Assembly: GCA_036873755.1 (NCBI GenBank)
Contig: JAVTVY010025135.1
Location: forward strand, 1-64,000
Reading direction: 5' to 3'
DNA from: Hanleya hanleyi
Taxonomy: Eukaryota; Mollusca; Polyplacophora; Lepidopleurida; Hanleyidae
DNA: 64,000 bases
The notes below the pieces were generated by a model. The model saw only the letters and a list, made by a program, of their open reading frames with translations. It made no database searches and was not told the origin of the DNA. Shown piece by piece: positions 35,522 through 43,912 of the stretch (the stretch's first letter is position 1; each line of letters opens with the position of its first letter). A program made the position numbers and the translations under genes.

Positions 35522-37255
35522 TTAGCTGGCGTAGTCACACAGCACGTTTCTTTGCTGATCCACGCTGATGACGTTATCAAACTCGGCGTAGCAAATCACG
35601 TTAATGGTGTGGGCTAGAGGGGTGGCGAAACACAGTTCCAACCGTAGGTTTCCTTTCTTCAGCAAAGCCAGTTGATGATCGTGTTCCAAGGTGGGGGTGA
35701 GGTCAAAGGCGAACAATGTGTACCCATGGCTAAAGTCTTGTCGACTGATGGTATTGCCTTCGTCCTGGTTGTTTTGTCCTGTGGCTGTAAACAGGTTCAG
35801 GTAGGTCCGCACATAGTTTCCGTTAGCAAAGTCCGGTTGTAATGGACGGGCTGGAATTTGATGGCCGGCCACGTGCAGTGCCACAAAGTTGATGTTGAAA
35901 TGTTCAAAGTTGAACGGATTCTCAGCCCAATTTCCATTGAAAGCGGTGTTGGTCACACACGCCAGGGTAAGACGTTTAGGAAGATCCCCTAGAAATAAAT
36001 TTTCACGGTTGGCCATCATCGTACCTGATGGCACAGAGAACACCTTGGTCTGTACGCGTCGGATGGGGTACAGGGCTGGTTTTTCCGATAAGGCTTCCAT
36101 GTGACTCAGCAACACGCCCTGTTGCAAATCTACCGTACGGACAAACAGGGCTGCATCTTCAATGACGATGTTGTAATTGACACCCCCGACTCCACCGCCC
36201 ATTAAGGCGAACGCGGGTAAGGAACGGATCAACTTGATCTTGATGGATACACCGTTCATCATGTAGCGGTCTTGCAGGAACAGATCGGCGTGCAGTCGTC
36301 CCATCATATCGATGGACTTGCTTTGGGCTGCCATTCTTTTGCGTGTGATGTACCCATTATTGGCAACGAGCACGTTGTTCATGACTCCGGGTATATCCCT
36401 GTAGTACAGCTCAGCTTGTAAGTGTGATTCTTTGGCATCAGTGCCGTACGACAACAGCGTTTCCATGTAGGCTCGGTACGGGTACGTATTGGTGGACGTA
36501 CTGATGAGTCTATCGTTCAGCCCTATATCTACCTGTTGGAACAAGGAGTGCAGCCAAAGATTCACCGGGCCTACTTTCGCATCGTCCGCTATGTTCGTCC
36601 CGTCGGAGTTGGTTATTTTGGCTTTCACGTACAAGTAGGTGTGGGCTAAATCCAGGTAGGCCGTATCTTTGTTTTCAATGGTAAATTCTACGGGACCTAC
36701 TCCCGTCAGGCTAGCCAGGGGTCGATGTTCTACCCAACGTCCTTCGGCTACACTGGTTTGGGTGGGTGGAATAGTCCACAAATCCAATTCACTGTTGGTA
36801 GACGGACACGACTCGGAGTGAATGAATGCCATTATCCTACTACTACTCCTCTTCTTCTTCTTCTTGTTCGTCCTGGTCTTAGTCCTCTGGTGTGTGCGTC
36901 GTCGGCGTGTTGGACGTTGAATGACTCTTCGCTGTGTCGGAGTTTGTCTTTTAAGGGCTTTGGCGATCAAGACGCCGCCGGCTTCTTTAGCCCGTCGTTT
37001 GAAGGCTTGTCGGGGTGCTGTGCCTCCCATCACATCACCGGCCACACGCAATCCACTGCGTACCGCTTGTTTCCCCACCGCTTTGACACCCCGTGTCACC
37101 AAGGGTAAAAACGTTTTCACAATGCTGCCCAGTATGTTCCCCAATCTGTGACCTCGTTGCATGCGTGCACCGCTAAACATGGGCAAGCCTCCTCCCGTTT
37201 GTTTCTTGTAGTAGTCGGCATAGCTGGGCGTATGGCACTGGTAAGGCACGTACAT
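35522..37255 (-). CDS. MCP: pVI-like protein fused in frame to double-jelly-roll major capsid protein
   Basis: One 577-codon ORF. Residues 1-141 (37,255-36,833) are a basic, Gly-rich protein (YADYYKKQTGGGLPMFSG, then an amphipathic GNILGSIVKTFLPLV stretch, ending in an Arg/Lys tail). In other Polintons this is a separate gene, compared to adenovirus pVI/core proteins. Residue 142 is a Met (36,832) that begins the normal capsid N-terminus MAFIHSES, followed by ELDLW..PPTQTSV, VEFTI, DLAHTYLYVKAKI, LQDRYMMNG, PFNFEHFNI, HGYTLFAFDLTP and a C-terminal AEFDNVIS block. The 436-residue capsid part has the usual length and motifs of the family often named F54H12.2-like. The junction KKKKKRSSSRI lies on an AGT/AAG microsatellite. 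Translation from the inner ATG would still give a normal capsid protein. The ATG overlaps the penton stop as TAATG. Confidence 0.93.
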   Translation of the reverse strand: MYVPYQCHTPSYADYYKKQTGGGLPMFSGARMQRGHRLGNILGSIVKTFLPLVTRGVKAVGKQAVRSGLRVAGDVMGGTAPRQAFKRRAKEAGGVLIAKALKRQTPTQRRVIQRPTRRRRTHQRTKTRTNKKKKKRSSSRIMAFIHSESCPSTNSELDLWTIPPTQTSVAEGRWVEHRPLASLTGVGPVEFTIENKDTAYLDLAHTYLYVKAKITNSDGTNIADDAKVGPVNLWLHSLFQQVDIGLNDRLISTSTNTYPYRAYMETLLSYGTDAKESHLQAELYYRDIPGVMNNVLVANNGYITRKRMAAQSKSIDMMGRLHADLFLQDRYMMNGVSIKIKLIRSLPAFALMGGGVGGVNYNIVIEDAALFVRTVDLQQGVLLSHMEALSEKPALYPIRRVQTKVFSVPSGTMMANRENLFLGDLPKRLTLACVTNTAFNGNWAENPFNFEHFNINFVALHVAGHQIPARPLQPDFANGNYVRTYLNLFTATGQNNQDEGNTISRQDFSHGYTLFAFDLTPTLEHDHQLALLKKGNLRLELCFATPLAHTINVICYAEFDNVISVDQQRNVLCDYAS

Positions 37256-38043
37256 TATACGAAGTGAGGAGAGCGGGCTTGTCGGAAAGCAAGTGTCAGC
37301 ACCACTTTTCCTCGTTCGAATGGGATCGGGCGTCCCGTGTCATCTCTTATATCCACCGTGATCGTCTCGATATCGGTATGGCGTACGGGTAGGAACATGA
37401 TAGGGTTGAAACTGTAGGTGACTTGTTCGCCATACGTCTGGCTAATGGGCACCACGCGTAACAGAGGTGTGTTCATATCACCCACAATATGGCTGTCCAC
37501 GACATCCGAGTAGACGTACAGTCCGTACATACCTACTTTCATATCCATCAAAATGGTACCGTTGTCAATGGTGGGACCCGTGTAGACGCTGTCAGGCAGC
37601 CGTAACATTTGCTGTAGTGTAGGACTGAGTTTCACAGTCACGTTAGGGCTCAACATGATACAGCTCTTGTCGTTGTGTACGTTGACATCGAAGAGCACGT
37701 TTTTCTTGAAGCGAAAGGCTATCAGGCGTGTTGCACTACTCGTGCTCTCCCGTAGAGCCTTGTACTCCAACAAGGCCATCAGACCCTCTTTGAACTTCTG
37801 GGGCGTATCGTATTGGCCTTCGGGGAGAGTCAGTTTGTAGACTTTACCTTGGTAGGTCACTTCGTACCATACTTCTTGGTCTTGTGCGTTGTACCATGAG
37901 TAAGGGTATTGAATATCCACCAGTCCACATTCCCACCGTCCAGGTAAATGTAACGGTTGGGGTAATTGAGTGACATACTTGGTCAAGGTGTTGTCAGGAA
38001 ACACTTCGAGTGAACTATTACTGGGCAACGTCAGGTAAAACAT
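37255..38043 (-). CDS. Penton-like minor capsid protein
   Basis: 262 residues. The Polinton minor capsid family is a predicted single jelly roll occupying vertices of the icosahedral shell. Landmarks: FYLTLPSNSS at the start, FPDNTLTKYVTQLPQPL, W..GLVDIQYPYSWYN, then GLYVYSDVVDSHIVGD..PLLRVV in the C-terminal half. The ATG at 38,043 lies about 32 bp below a TATA-like CTATAAAAA (38,075-38,083, - strand). The stop TAA shares its last A with the next gene's ATG (TAATG), suggesting reinitiation or coupled expression with the capsid ORF. Confidence 0.88.
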   Translation of the reverse strand: MFYLTLPSNSSLEVFPDNTLTKYVTQLPQPLHLPGRWECGLVDIQYPYSWYNAQDQEVWYEVTYQGKVYKLTLPEGQYDTPQKFKEGLMALLEYKALRESTSSATRLIAFRFKKNVLFDVNVHNDKSCIMLSPNVTVKLSPTLQQMLRLPDSVYTGPTIDNGTILMDMKVGMYGLYVYSDVVDSHIVGDMNTPLLRVVPISQTYGEQVTYSFNPIMFLPVRHTDIETITVDIRDDTGRPIPFERGKVVLTLAFRQARSPHFV

Positions 38044-38087
38044 GACGACTGAGTTGTTCTGGTTTCTGCACCGGGTTTTTATAGGAG

Positions 38088-38839
38088 TTATTGGTAGGGT
38101 TCCCAGTAAGGGCCCACCCCCCAGGTCTTGGGCGCCTTACCTCGGCGTTGTGATCGTCGCGTTGACTTAGATCGGGTACGTCCCCGTCGTGGTTGTGGTA
38201 TTTTGGACGGCGGCGGTGACATGGAGTCCCAAGAAGAGGAGGGTGGAGGTGATGGTTGGTGTCGGGTCGATTGCTGCATAAAGGCCCAACGGTTAGGATT
38301 CCCTACCAATTCTTGAGGGGTGTGTATGTCTTTTAATCCCGGAGCAAAGACTTCCCAGCCCGGTGGATTAGAGTGTTTGCGAGAACGTACCATATCGTTG
38401 ATCAAATCGGTCATATGAGACCCCGGCACCACTTTGTTTCGAATCAGCAGTTTTCCTTCAGCGTTCCAACCCATATCGGAATTCTGTTTCACCCGGTCCA
38501 ACAATAAACGTGCCTTGGTCTTGAAGGCTTTAGGCACACTGGTCAACACTTCCTCTTCCAGCTCAGGTGAAGGTGGTGATGGGGATGTCAGTGTGGGCGT
38601 TGTGGGTAGTTGTGGTGTACTACTCCTCCTCTATATTGATCCATAAACGTCTGGTACCGGTTCAGCGTATGATGGTAGAGTTGAATTTTCTCGTGATCGG
38701 GTAGTCGACGTTGGAGTATACTATTCATCTCTTCATCCAGAGACTGGAGTTGTTGCACTGTGGCAGGCACGGGATAGGGTGATTGCAAACTCTGTAACAG
38801 TCGAAGTTCCACCAGCATCATTTTTTTCGTATGTTCCAT
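38088..38839 (-). CDS. Conserved Polinton virion-cluster protein (frameshifted)
   Basis: Two open frames form one family protein. The first runs from the ATG at 38,839 to 38,588 (LDEEMNSILQRR and a helical PDHEKIQLYHHTLNRY stretch). The second is open from about 38,630 to 38,088 and contains a Pro/Ser/Thr linker, an acidic ELEEEV, a helical KTKARLLLDRVK region, PGSHMTDLINDMVR and GWEVF..GL..VGNPNRW, ending in an Arg/Lys-rich tail. In Polintons I recall, these two halves are continuous. The frame must change within the AGAGGAGGAG stretch near 38,610-38,633. No in-frame ATG begins the second frame (it opens with non-ATG codons), supporting one broken gene or a programmed shift. Function unknown, and position argues for a virion or assembly role. 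Confidence 0.75.
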
Positions 38840-38843
38840 GACG

Positions 38844-39182
38844 TTAGCGTCCCAAGGTGGAGCCTAGTAACGGTCCCAGTACGGTAGCGGCTAAGGGTGC
38901 GAGGAGTGCGCCGAGAAATCCACCTCGCTGTAACACCTGTTTCTTTTTCTTGACACTACCCGTCTTCTTCACCAACGTTCGGAGACCCGCCTTGTGCCGT
39001 TGCAATTTCCCTTTCTGTAGAGGACTGAGCGGAACATTGCCTTTTAACACATTATGTGCCACTTCACACAAACACCGTACCAAGTCGGGATCCGCCCCGC
39101 GCACCAGGGCCCGGCCCACCTCCGGTGGCGCGCTGCGTAATACGCGCAGGGCCGGCGCGTGCTTGCGTATCCGTGCAGACAT
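38844..39182 (-). CDS. Small basic Polinton protein with hydrophobic C-terminus
   Basis: 112 residues from the ATG at 39,182. It is helical and Arg-rich, with LKGNVPLSPLQKGKLQRHK in the middle and a tail GGFLGALLAPLAATVLGP that is hydrophobic and Gly/Ala-rich. This small protein recurs beside the packaging ATPase in Polintons. Some authors compare it to adenovirus core (pX/mu) proteins, a comparison I cannot test here. It ends 4 bp before the next start, typical of the tight leftward block. Likely a minor virion component. Confidence 0.7.
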   Translation of the reverse strand: MSARIRKHAPALRVLRSAPPEVGRALVRGADPDLVRCLCEVAHNVLKGNVPLSPLQKGKLQRHKAGLRTLVKKTGSVKKKKQVLQRGGFLGALLAPLAATVLGPLLGSTLGR

Positions 39183-39242
39183 GATGATGAATGACGGCTA
39201 GAGTGCGTTGTCTTCTTCTTTTATCTTCTTTTATTTCTTTAC

Positions 39243-39857
39243 TCATTTGGGTGTGTACACCGTCTGCACCTCGCTGGGAAAAATGAGGGTACGCAATCGA
39301 AGGGTGGAGGGCGTGTCTTGTTTCAAGTCGATGAGTAGATACCCGTGAGCGGGTTGGGTAGCATCTTCAAAGGCTTCTCGTACAAAGGCCGTGTTTTTAG
39401 GGTACATCTGTTGGGCCAGGTGCGTAATTTGGGAAGCGTCTCTGGGGTTTTTGAATAACACCACACACTGAGCATTCAAACTAATGTTCCTGTGCTCTTT
39501 GTTCTTACTGAAGAGATTCTGCACGATGTAGATGATGCTCAACCGACGATGATGGCTTCCTTTGGTAAAGAGACGGGTGATTCGACTGTCCGTTTCCGAC
39601 ATGAGATCGTCCACCACCACCAACGTGTCTTTGGGCGTATCCTCAGGGGGTAAGCCTTCCATTAAGGTGAGTCCCGGGACACGTGCCAGTTCCTCGTACG
39701 TGGGTTGCCAAGCGCCATAACACCACAGGATGCGAGCTAGAGGAGGTGAAATGAGGGCTGACCCGTGTTGGATGAGACGCTGAACGAAGTGTGTTTTTCC
39801 CGACCCTGTCGGTCCAGCGATGAGACACGTGAAAGGATGCTGCCACCGAGGATCCAT
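39243..39857 (-). CDS. ATP: FtsK/HerA-type genome packaging ATPase
   Basis: 204 residues from the ATG at 39,857. Walker A GPTGSGKT (residues 15-22) and Walker B LVVVDD (79-84) are intact. A downstream RNISLN..VVLFKNPRD block matches the sensor region of adenovirus IVa2-like and PRD1-type viral packaging ATPases. It is expected to drive DNA into preformed capsids. Length and order are normal for Polintons. No frameshift is seen. Confidence 0.93.
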   Translation of the reverse strand: MDPRWQHPFTCLIAGPTGSGKTHFVQRLIQHGSALISPPLARILWCYGAWQPTYEELARVPGLTLMEGLPPEDTPKDTLVVVDDLMSETDSRITRLFTKGSHHRRLSIIYIVQNLFSKNKEHRNISLNAQCVVLFKNPRDASQITHLAQQMYPKNTAFVREAFEDATQPAHGYLLIDLKQDTPSTLRLRTLIFPSEVQTVYTPK

Positions 39858-39887
39858 AGTTTTTTTTATTTTATTTTTTATTTTTTT
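39858..39887 (-). promoter_or_regulatory. Poly(A)-signal run after the membrane protein gene
   Basis: On the - strand this reads as repeated AATAAA/AATAAAA motifs directly after the stop of the mucin-like gene. Confidence 0.5.
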
Positions 39888-40529
39888 TTATTTGGTGATT
39901 TGCGCTCGGCGTTTAGAAGCCCACCCCCGTTGTCGTGGATCCCACCGGGGATCGTAGTCGAATGGGTACCGTTGTCGTGGTAAACGTGATTCACGGGGAT
40001 CCACTGCAAATATTTTTAGCGTCGTGGTGTTGGTGGTTGTACTAGGTGTTGGTGATGGTGATGGGGTGGAAGGATCGTCGCTTCTCAGGGATGACGGAGG
40101 ATGACGTGGAGTCGTAGTACGGGACGTGGTCGTCGTGGGTGACTGGATGTAGCGGGCAAAGGGTAACGTGGTGATGGATGGAGTAGACGGTGTGTGAGTA
40201 GACGGCGTGGTAGACGTGGGTGTCTGGGTTGATACGTGGCGGTACCTTTTTGACGTCTTGGATGGAGACGTGGGTGTCTGGGTTGATACGTGGCGGTACC
40301 TTGACGTCTTGGATGGCGTAGGCAGCGTCGTCGTAGTGGTGGTGGTGGTGGTGGTCGAAGTGGTGGATGACTGAGATGTGGAACGCAGGGTGTTGAAACA
40401 GGATATCACGTACGTCAAATCGTAGAACACGCCTGTAAATAACGTACCCACAAGCACTACTAGACACACTACAGTACTCACTTGTGCTTTTCGAGTTCGT
40501 AACAGTAAGGGTAGATGTGTACTATCCAT
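39888..40529 (-). CDS. Single-pass membrane protein with mucin-like Ser/Thr-rich domain
   Basis: 213 residues from the ATG at 40,529. A positive N-terminus (LLRTRK) precedes one long hydrophobic segment (about residues 17-42), so a type II or signal-anchor topology is likely. Residues 47-175 are dominated by Thr, Ser and Pro, including a ten-Thr run and a duplicated RYRHVSTQTPTS motif, as in O-glycosylated stalks. The C-terminus is basic and Arg/Tyr/Asp-rich. A TATA-like CCTATAAATT (40,571-40,580) overlaps the integrase stop. I do not recognise a family. The position between integrase and ATPase suggests a virion or entry-related surface protein, which is inference. Confidence 0.75.
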   Translation of the reverse strand: MDSTHLPLLLRTRKAQVSTVVCLVVLVGTLFTGVFYDLTYVISCFNTLRSTSQSSTTSTTTTTTTTTTLPTPSKTSRYRHVSTQTPTSPSKTSKRYRHVSTQTPTSTTPSTHTPSTPSITTLPFARYIQSPTTTTSRTTTPRHPPSSLRSDDPSTPSPSPTPSTTTNTTTLKIFAVDPRESRLPRQRYPFDYDPRWDPRQRGWASKRRAQITK

Positions 40530-40573
40530 GGTACAATCCTACACTGAAGCAGGGTGATGATAGGGGTTAGAAT

Positions 40574-41701
40574 TTATAGGCGTTTCATGTCACGGTCGGA
40601 CACCCAGGAATTAAACGAACGAGGCCACCCTTGCCATTTGACGAAATGATAGGGGATGCCACGTCGACGTTCCGTTTTCAAAATCTTTTCCACCGTGTAG
40701 TAGTCTTTCGGTGTTTTCACTATGGGTTGTAATTCTGCCTCGTAAAACGTGCCTTGCAGTGTTTTTCCTTGTAGATCTTCCAGTTGATAGACGTGTGGCT
40801 GTCGAGGTTTATGGCGAACGATGACAAAGTGCTCGTCACTCCAGTTGGGCAAGTAACTTTTCTCAAATTGGCCTTTCACTTTACTGATCCGTACCACATC
40901 TCCACGTTTGTAACGGGGTGCCGTGAGTGATGATGAACTGGATGAGTACAGCGTACCTCGCACTTGATGTTCGTTGCGTTCTGTCACATCACGGGGAGCT
41001 CGCTGGATACTGCGATGATTGGCGCGATTGTACCCTTGTACCAGTTGAGGTAGTACATCGATGTACCGTCGGGTGTTTTGGGCGGTAAAATACTTGTACA
41101 TTCGACCTTTGAAGGTGCGATTGAATCGTTCCACCACAGCAGCTTTCGTCTCGTTGTACGTATGAAAGAAAAATACCTTCTGTTTCTTAAGAAAGGCTTG
41201 AAAGGGTCGGTTGAGAAATTCTGTGCCTTCATCCGTTCGCAAATAAAGAGGTTTGCGCCCCGTCTTGAAAATCTGCTGGAACGCTGCTATTAGATTCTCT
41301 CCTGTTTTGGTGCGAATGGGTAGTACCCAGGCATACTTGGATAAAATATCGATACACGTCAATATGTACCGATGTCCATCATTGTGAGGTGCAAATCGAC
41401 TCATGTCCACTAAATCCGCCTGCCATTGCGCGTCTATACCTCCTACGATCACTCGGTTACGGCGAAAATGTCGTCGGGCTGCTCGATGTAAACTATAAGT
41501 GTCTTGGGTTTTTAACCAGTCTCGAACTTCAGTTCGACTGATGCCTTGAGAATGGGCAGCTCTAGCGAGCGCTCCCACAGCGCTATACGCGGCTGGACTG
41601 GTAGGGTTGTAATACAAATCGGTTAACACCTTGTTCACTGTAGATGCTGACCCCTTTTTCCCCTTTCGGGACCGCTTCATCACGGTCTTCTTACCTCTCA
41701 T
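40574..41701 (-). CDS. INT: Retrovirus-type (rve) integrase with C-terminal chromodomain
   Basis: 375 residues from the ATG at 41,701. It inserts the element and makes the 6-bp duplication. The catalytic core has D96 (QADLVDM), D157 (LRTDEGTEF) and E191 (VVERFNRT), the DDE triad. A basic and helical N-terminal region precedes it. An SH3-like stretch (KRGDVVRISK..FEKSYLPNWSDEHF) follows the core, then a chromodomain at about 337-372 (VEKIL..YHFVKWQGWP..SWV) with its aromatic residues, which could steer insertion to modified histones. No lesion is seen. Confidence 0.95.
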   Translation of the reverse strand: MRGKKTVMKRSRKGKKGSASTVNKVLTDLYYNPTSPAAYSAVGALARAAHSQGISRTEVRDWLKTQDTYSLHRAARRHFRRNRVIVGGIDAQWQADLVDMSRFAPHNDGHRYILTCIDILSKYAWVLPIRTKTGENLIAAFQQIFKTGRKPLYLRTDEGTEFLNRPFQAFLKKQKVFFFHTYNETKAAVVERFNRTFKGRMYKYFTAQNTRRYIDVLPQLVQGYNRANHRSIQRAPRDVTERNEHQVRGTLYSSSSSSLTAPRYKRGDVVRISKVKGQFEKSYLPNWSDEHFVIVRHKPRQPHVYQLEDLQGKTLQGTFYEAELQPIVKTPKDYYTVEKILKTERRRGIPYHFVKWQGWPRSFNSWVSDRDMKRL

Positions 41702-41774
41702 CGGGGTGCCTCTGGGTCCCCGTCATGTGTGTTCGCTTCATCAGGTGACACTGACACTCTAGCCTCTGTGCATC

Positions 41775-42251
41775 CTATAGATATAGTACTTTCGTCTTCC
41801 CCGGCTGTATCGGGTTCATGTTGTTTTTCATGGGTTCAGCCAGCGCGTCCTCCATAGCACGAGCCCACGCCAACTGGTCTGATGATCGTTCGTCCGGTGT
41901 AAACAGCTGGTCCACAATAGGCACTACTTTCTCCAAGGCTGACCACAGAGAGGGGCCTAGGATGAAACTTCGCGTAGGATCTTGGTAGCGGCCCAGGCGT
42001 ACGAAGAGGGGAGGTACGGAATATACGTAGATGGCATTGTCCATGTGGATGAGGTATCCGTCGAACTCACCGCTCAACACCCGTTTAAATTTAGTCCAGC
42101 CATCACGCTGTAGCGTCACCGTATTCGATAGAGTCTCAGCGGGCGCCCAGCAAATAGCTCCACAGTCTTTCACCAGGGTGACTTTATCTTCATACACGTG
42201 TAACCCCACCTGGGGTGTAAGGGGTAGGATGGCTCGTAGGTCGGATGACAT
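41775..42251 (-). CDS. PC4-like tandem-repeat protein, short paralogue
   Basis: 158 residues from the ATG at 42,251 (an upstream extension has only a GTG). It contains two units, each a set of β-strands then a helix beginning L-x4-W-x2-(F/L): TLQRDGWTKFKRVL and LGPSLWSALEKVVPIVDQLF. This strand-then-GISL..W..L..ID pattern is that of the transcription coactivator PC4/p15 single-stranded DNA-binding fold, which other large dsDNA viruses and Polintons also carry. It aligns with the second half of the neighbouring protein (LSPEGWITLKRVL; LDPDLWTALQQVVPMVDEVL). A TATA element CTATAAATACCA lies at 42,301-42,312. The PC4 assignment is inferred from pattern. Confidence 0.7.
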   Translation of the reverse strand: MSSDLRAILPLTPQVGLHVYEDKVTLVKDCGAICWAPAETLSNTVTLQRDGWTKFKRVLSGEFDGYLIHMDNAIYVYSVPPLFVRLGRYQDPTRSFILGPSLWSALEKVVPIVDQLFTPDERSSDQLAWARAMEDALAEPMKNNMNPIQPGKTKVLYL

Positions 42252-42321
42252 GCTTGCTGTAAATGTCGAACGGTGAATGACACACACTCTGTCTCACCCC
42301 TGGTATTTATAGTGTCAGGTA

Positions 42322-43020
42322 CTATTCTGTGAGGAGCGGCTCCTGTGGAGAGAGTACTTCATCCACCATGGGGACTACTTGTTGCAAAGCCGTCCATAGA
42401 TCGGGGTCCAGAGTAAAACCCCCTCGCTTGAGACAGAGGAGTCGAGCAAAATAGGGACCGCGGAAAATGTAGACATCGTCACACAGGTGAATGCTATCCC
42501 CGTCGAGGTTACCGCATAACACACGTTTCAAGGTAATCCAGCCTTCCGGGGATAAAGAGACACGCGCGGGTTCAGACGTACACCAACATCGGCTATCGTC
42601 ATCGATGAGCTCCACGCGTTGGGGGTATAACAATAGGGTACAGTCCGGTGTAAGAGTGCGCGTGGCTACAGAGTTGGCCTCAGGGTAGAGTACGTCGTGG
42701 ACGTCGGTGATAATAGCTTTCAGCGCCTGCCATAATGCCGGCTGGAGTAGGATAGCGGTACCACCACACTGTTCTAACCGGGGAAAAAAAGAATCATCTC
42801 TACCACTTCGCAGGTAAACACCGACTCCCACGTGCATGAAATCGACTTCGGGCTCTTTTCCCTGTAACAACCGTGTCAATAGAGTCCAGCCTGGTAGGCT
42901 TAAACATAACTTCACTTCTCGGGGATGTTCTTCGATGAGCTGCAGTTCATGGTCATAGACGATGAGAATCACGTCAGACGTCAGTTGGAAGAAGGCGAGC
43001 TCCTTTCCGTGCGCTGCCAT
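42322..43020 (-). CDS. PC4-like protein with four tandem units
   Basis: 232 residues from the ATG at 43,020. Four related units end in a helix with conserved Trp: LSLPGWTLLTRLL, LQPALWQALKAIITDVHDVL, LSPEGWITLKRVL and LDPDLWTALQQVVPMVDEVL. Odd and even units alternate in type, so the gene looks like an internal duplication of the two-unit paralogue next door. Acidic, no signal peptide. A TATA-like GTATATATATAC (43,054-43,065) lies about 35 bp upstream. The likely role is single-stranded DNA binding or late transcription, inferred from the PC4 resemblance. Confidence 0.7.
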   Translation of the reverse strand: MAAHGKELAFFQLTSDVILIVYDHELQLIEEHPREVKLCLSLPGWTLLTRLLQGKEPEVDFMHVGVGVYLRSGRDDSFFPRLEQCGGTAILLQPALWQALKAIITDVHDVLYPEANSVATRTLTPDCTLLLYPQRVELIDDDSRCWCTSEPARVSLSPEGWITLKRVLCGNLDGDSIHLCDDVYIFRGPYFARLLCLKRGGFTLDPDLWTALQQVVPMVDEVLSPQEPLLTE

Positions 43021-43065
43021 AGTGGTGAATGACAAAACACCGTCCAGGCAAAATGTATATATATA

Positions 43066-43538
43066 CCGATTCTTGCTAATTTCATCGTAATAAAAAAATT
43101 CGTACGCGTACCCTGTTCTAGAAAATAATTAAATTAAGATTTACAATGCAATTTTTGTAGGTGCGCGCTCCAAGATAAAATATACTTCAGAACATTTGCG
43201 ACGACGCTACATCTGTGTGTCATTTGTGCCTGCACTGTAAACAATTAAGAATTTTGCTCACAGGTGAGAGAGAAGAAGACAACATTGAAATCGTCTCCAA
43301 AATGCTTGACCGGCCTATTGGTTATTAGCAGATGACCTCCCTTTCAAGACATTCCATTCTCAGTGCCTGTACCGACCGCTAGATGGCGTCATGCCCAGCG
43401 CACCAAAATGATTCGGAACTATGCTCGTTGGCCCTGCACTGAAACGAAGGCTATGTTTTTAATAGTTTTTCTATAGTTTGCTTTCGATAAACCCGTTACA
43501 ATTTTCAGGGTAATATTATAAGGCTGTAAGCCATAGTC
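43066..43538. other. Non-coding spacer left of the accessory cassette
   Basis: No ORF of interest and no clear motif beyond the TATA element at its left edge. Confidence 0.4.
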
Positions 43539-43867
43539 TTGACGTATTTTTAGCCAGGAAAACCAATTTATTTGCAGTGTACCGGGTTTTCCATACTACC
43601 GTACACTAACGTTAGGCGTGTAAAAAATCGATAAATTCATTAAAAATAACGGCTTAGTCTAGCGCTAGGCTGCTAAATTTTTTAAATACTACACCATGAA
43701 TTGCCTGAGTTCAATTGGAAATAAAATTTATACGTGCACTGACATTTATTGCAAAATCACAGCCGTTTATAATTGGGAAAGAAACACAAACATATTTTGT
43801 TCAGCGTAGCTGTAGAAAATAGAATAGAGCGATTTCGCCGAGGTCCGCGCTTTACACTATATAAGCT
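43539..43867. repeat. Inverted repeat of accessory cassette, left arm with promoter
   Basis: About 330 bp complementary (roughly 85-88% by eye) to 46,112-46,441: TTGACGTATTTTTAGCCAGG, TTAGTCTAGCGCTA, GAGTTCAATTGGAAATAAAA, GGGAAAGAAACACAAACATA and GGTCCGCGCTTTACACTATA are shared. The inner end holds the TATA box (TATATAAG, 43,858-43,865) of the gene at 43,913. No target duplication was found at the outer ends. Confidence 0.88.
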
Positions 43868-43912
43868 AGCGCCCAGCTTGATGCGGGCTATTCAAAAACC
43901 TTTCACTGTGAG

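Noticed and set aside
38857..39201. 114-codon + strand ORF
   Set aside because: Antisense shadow of the small basic virion-type gene.
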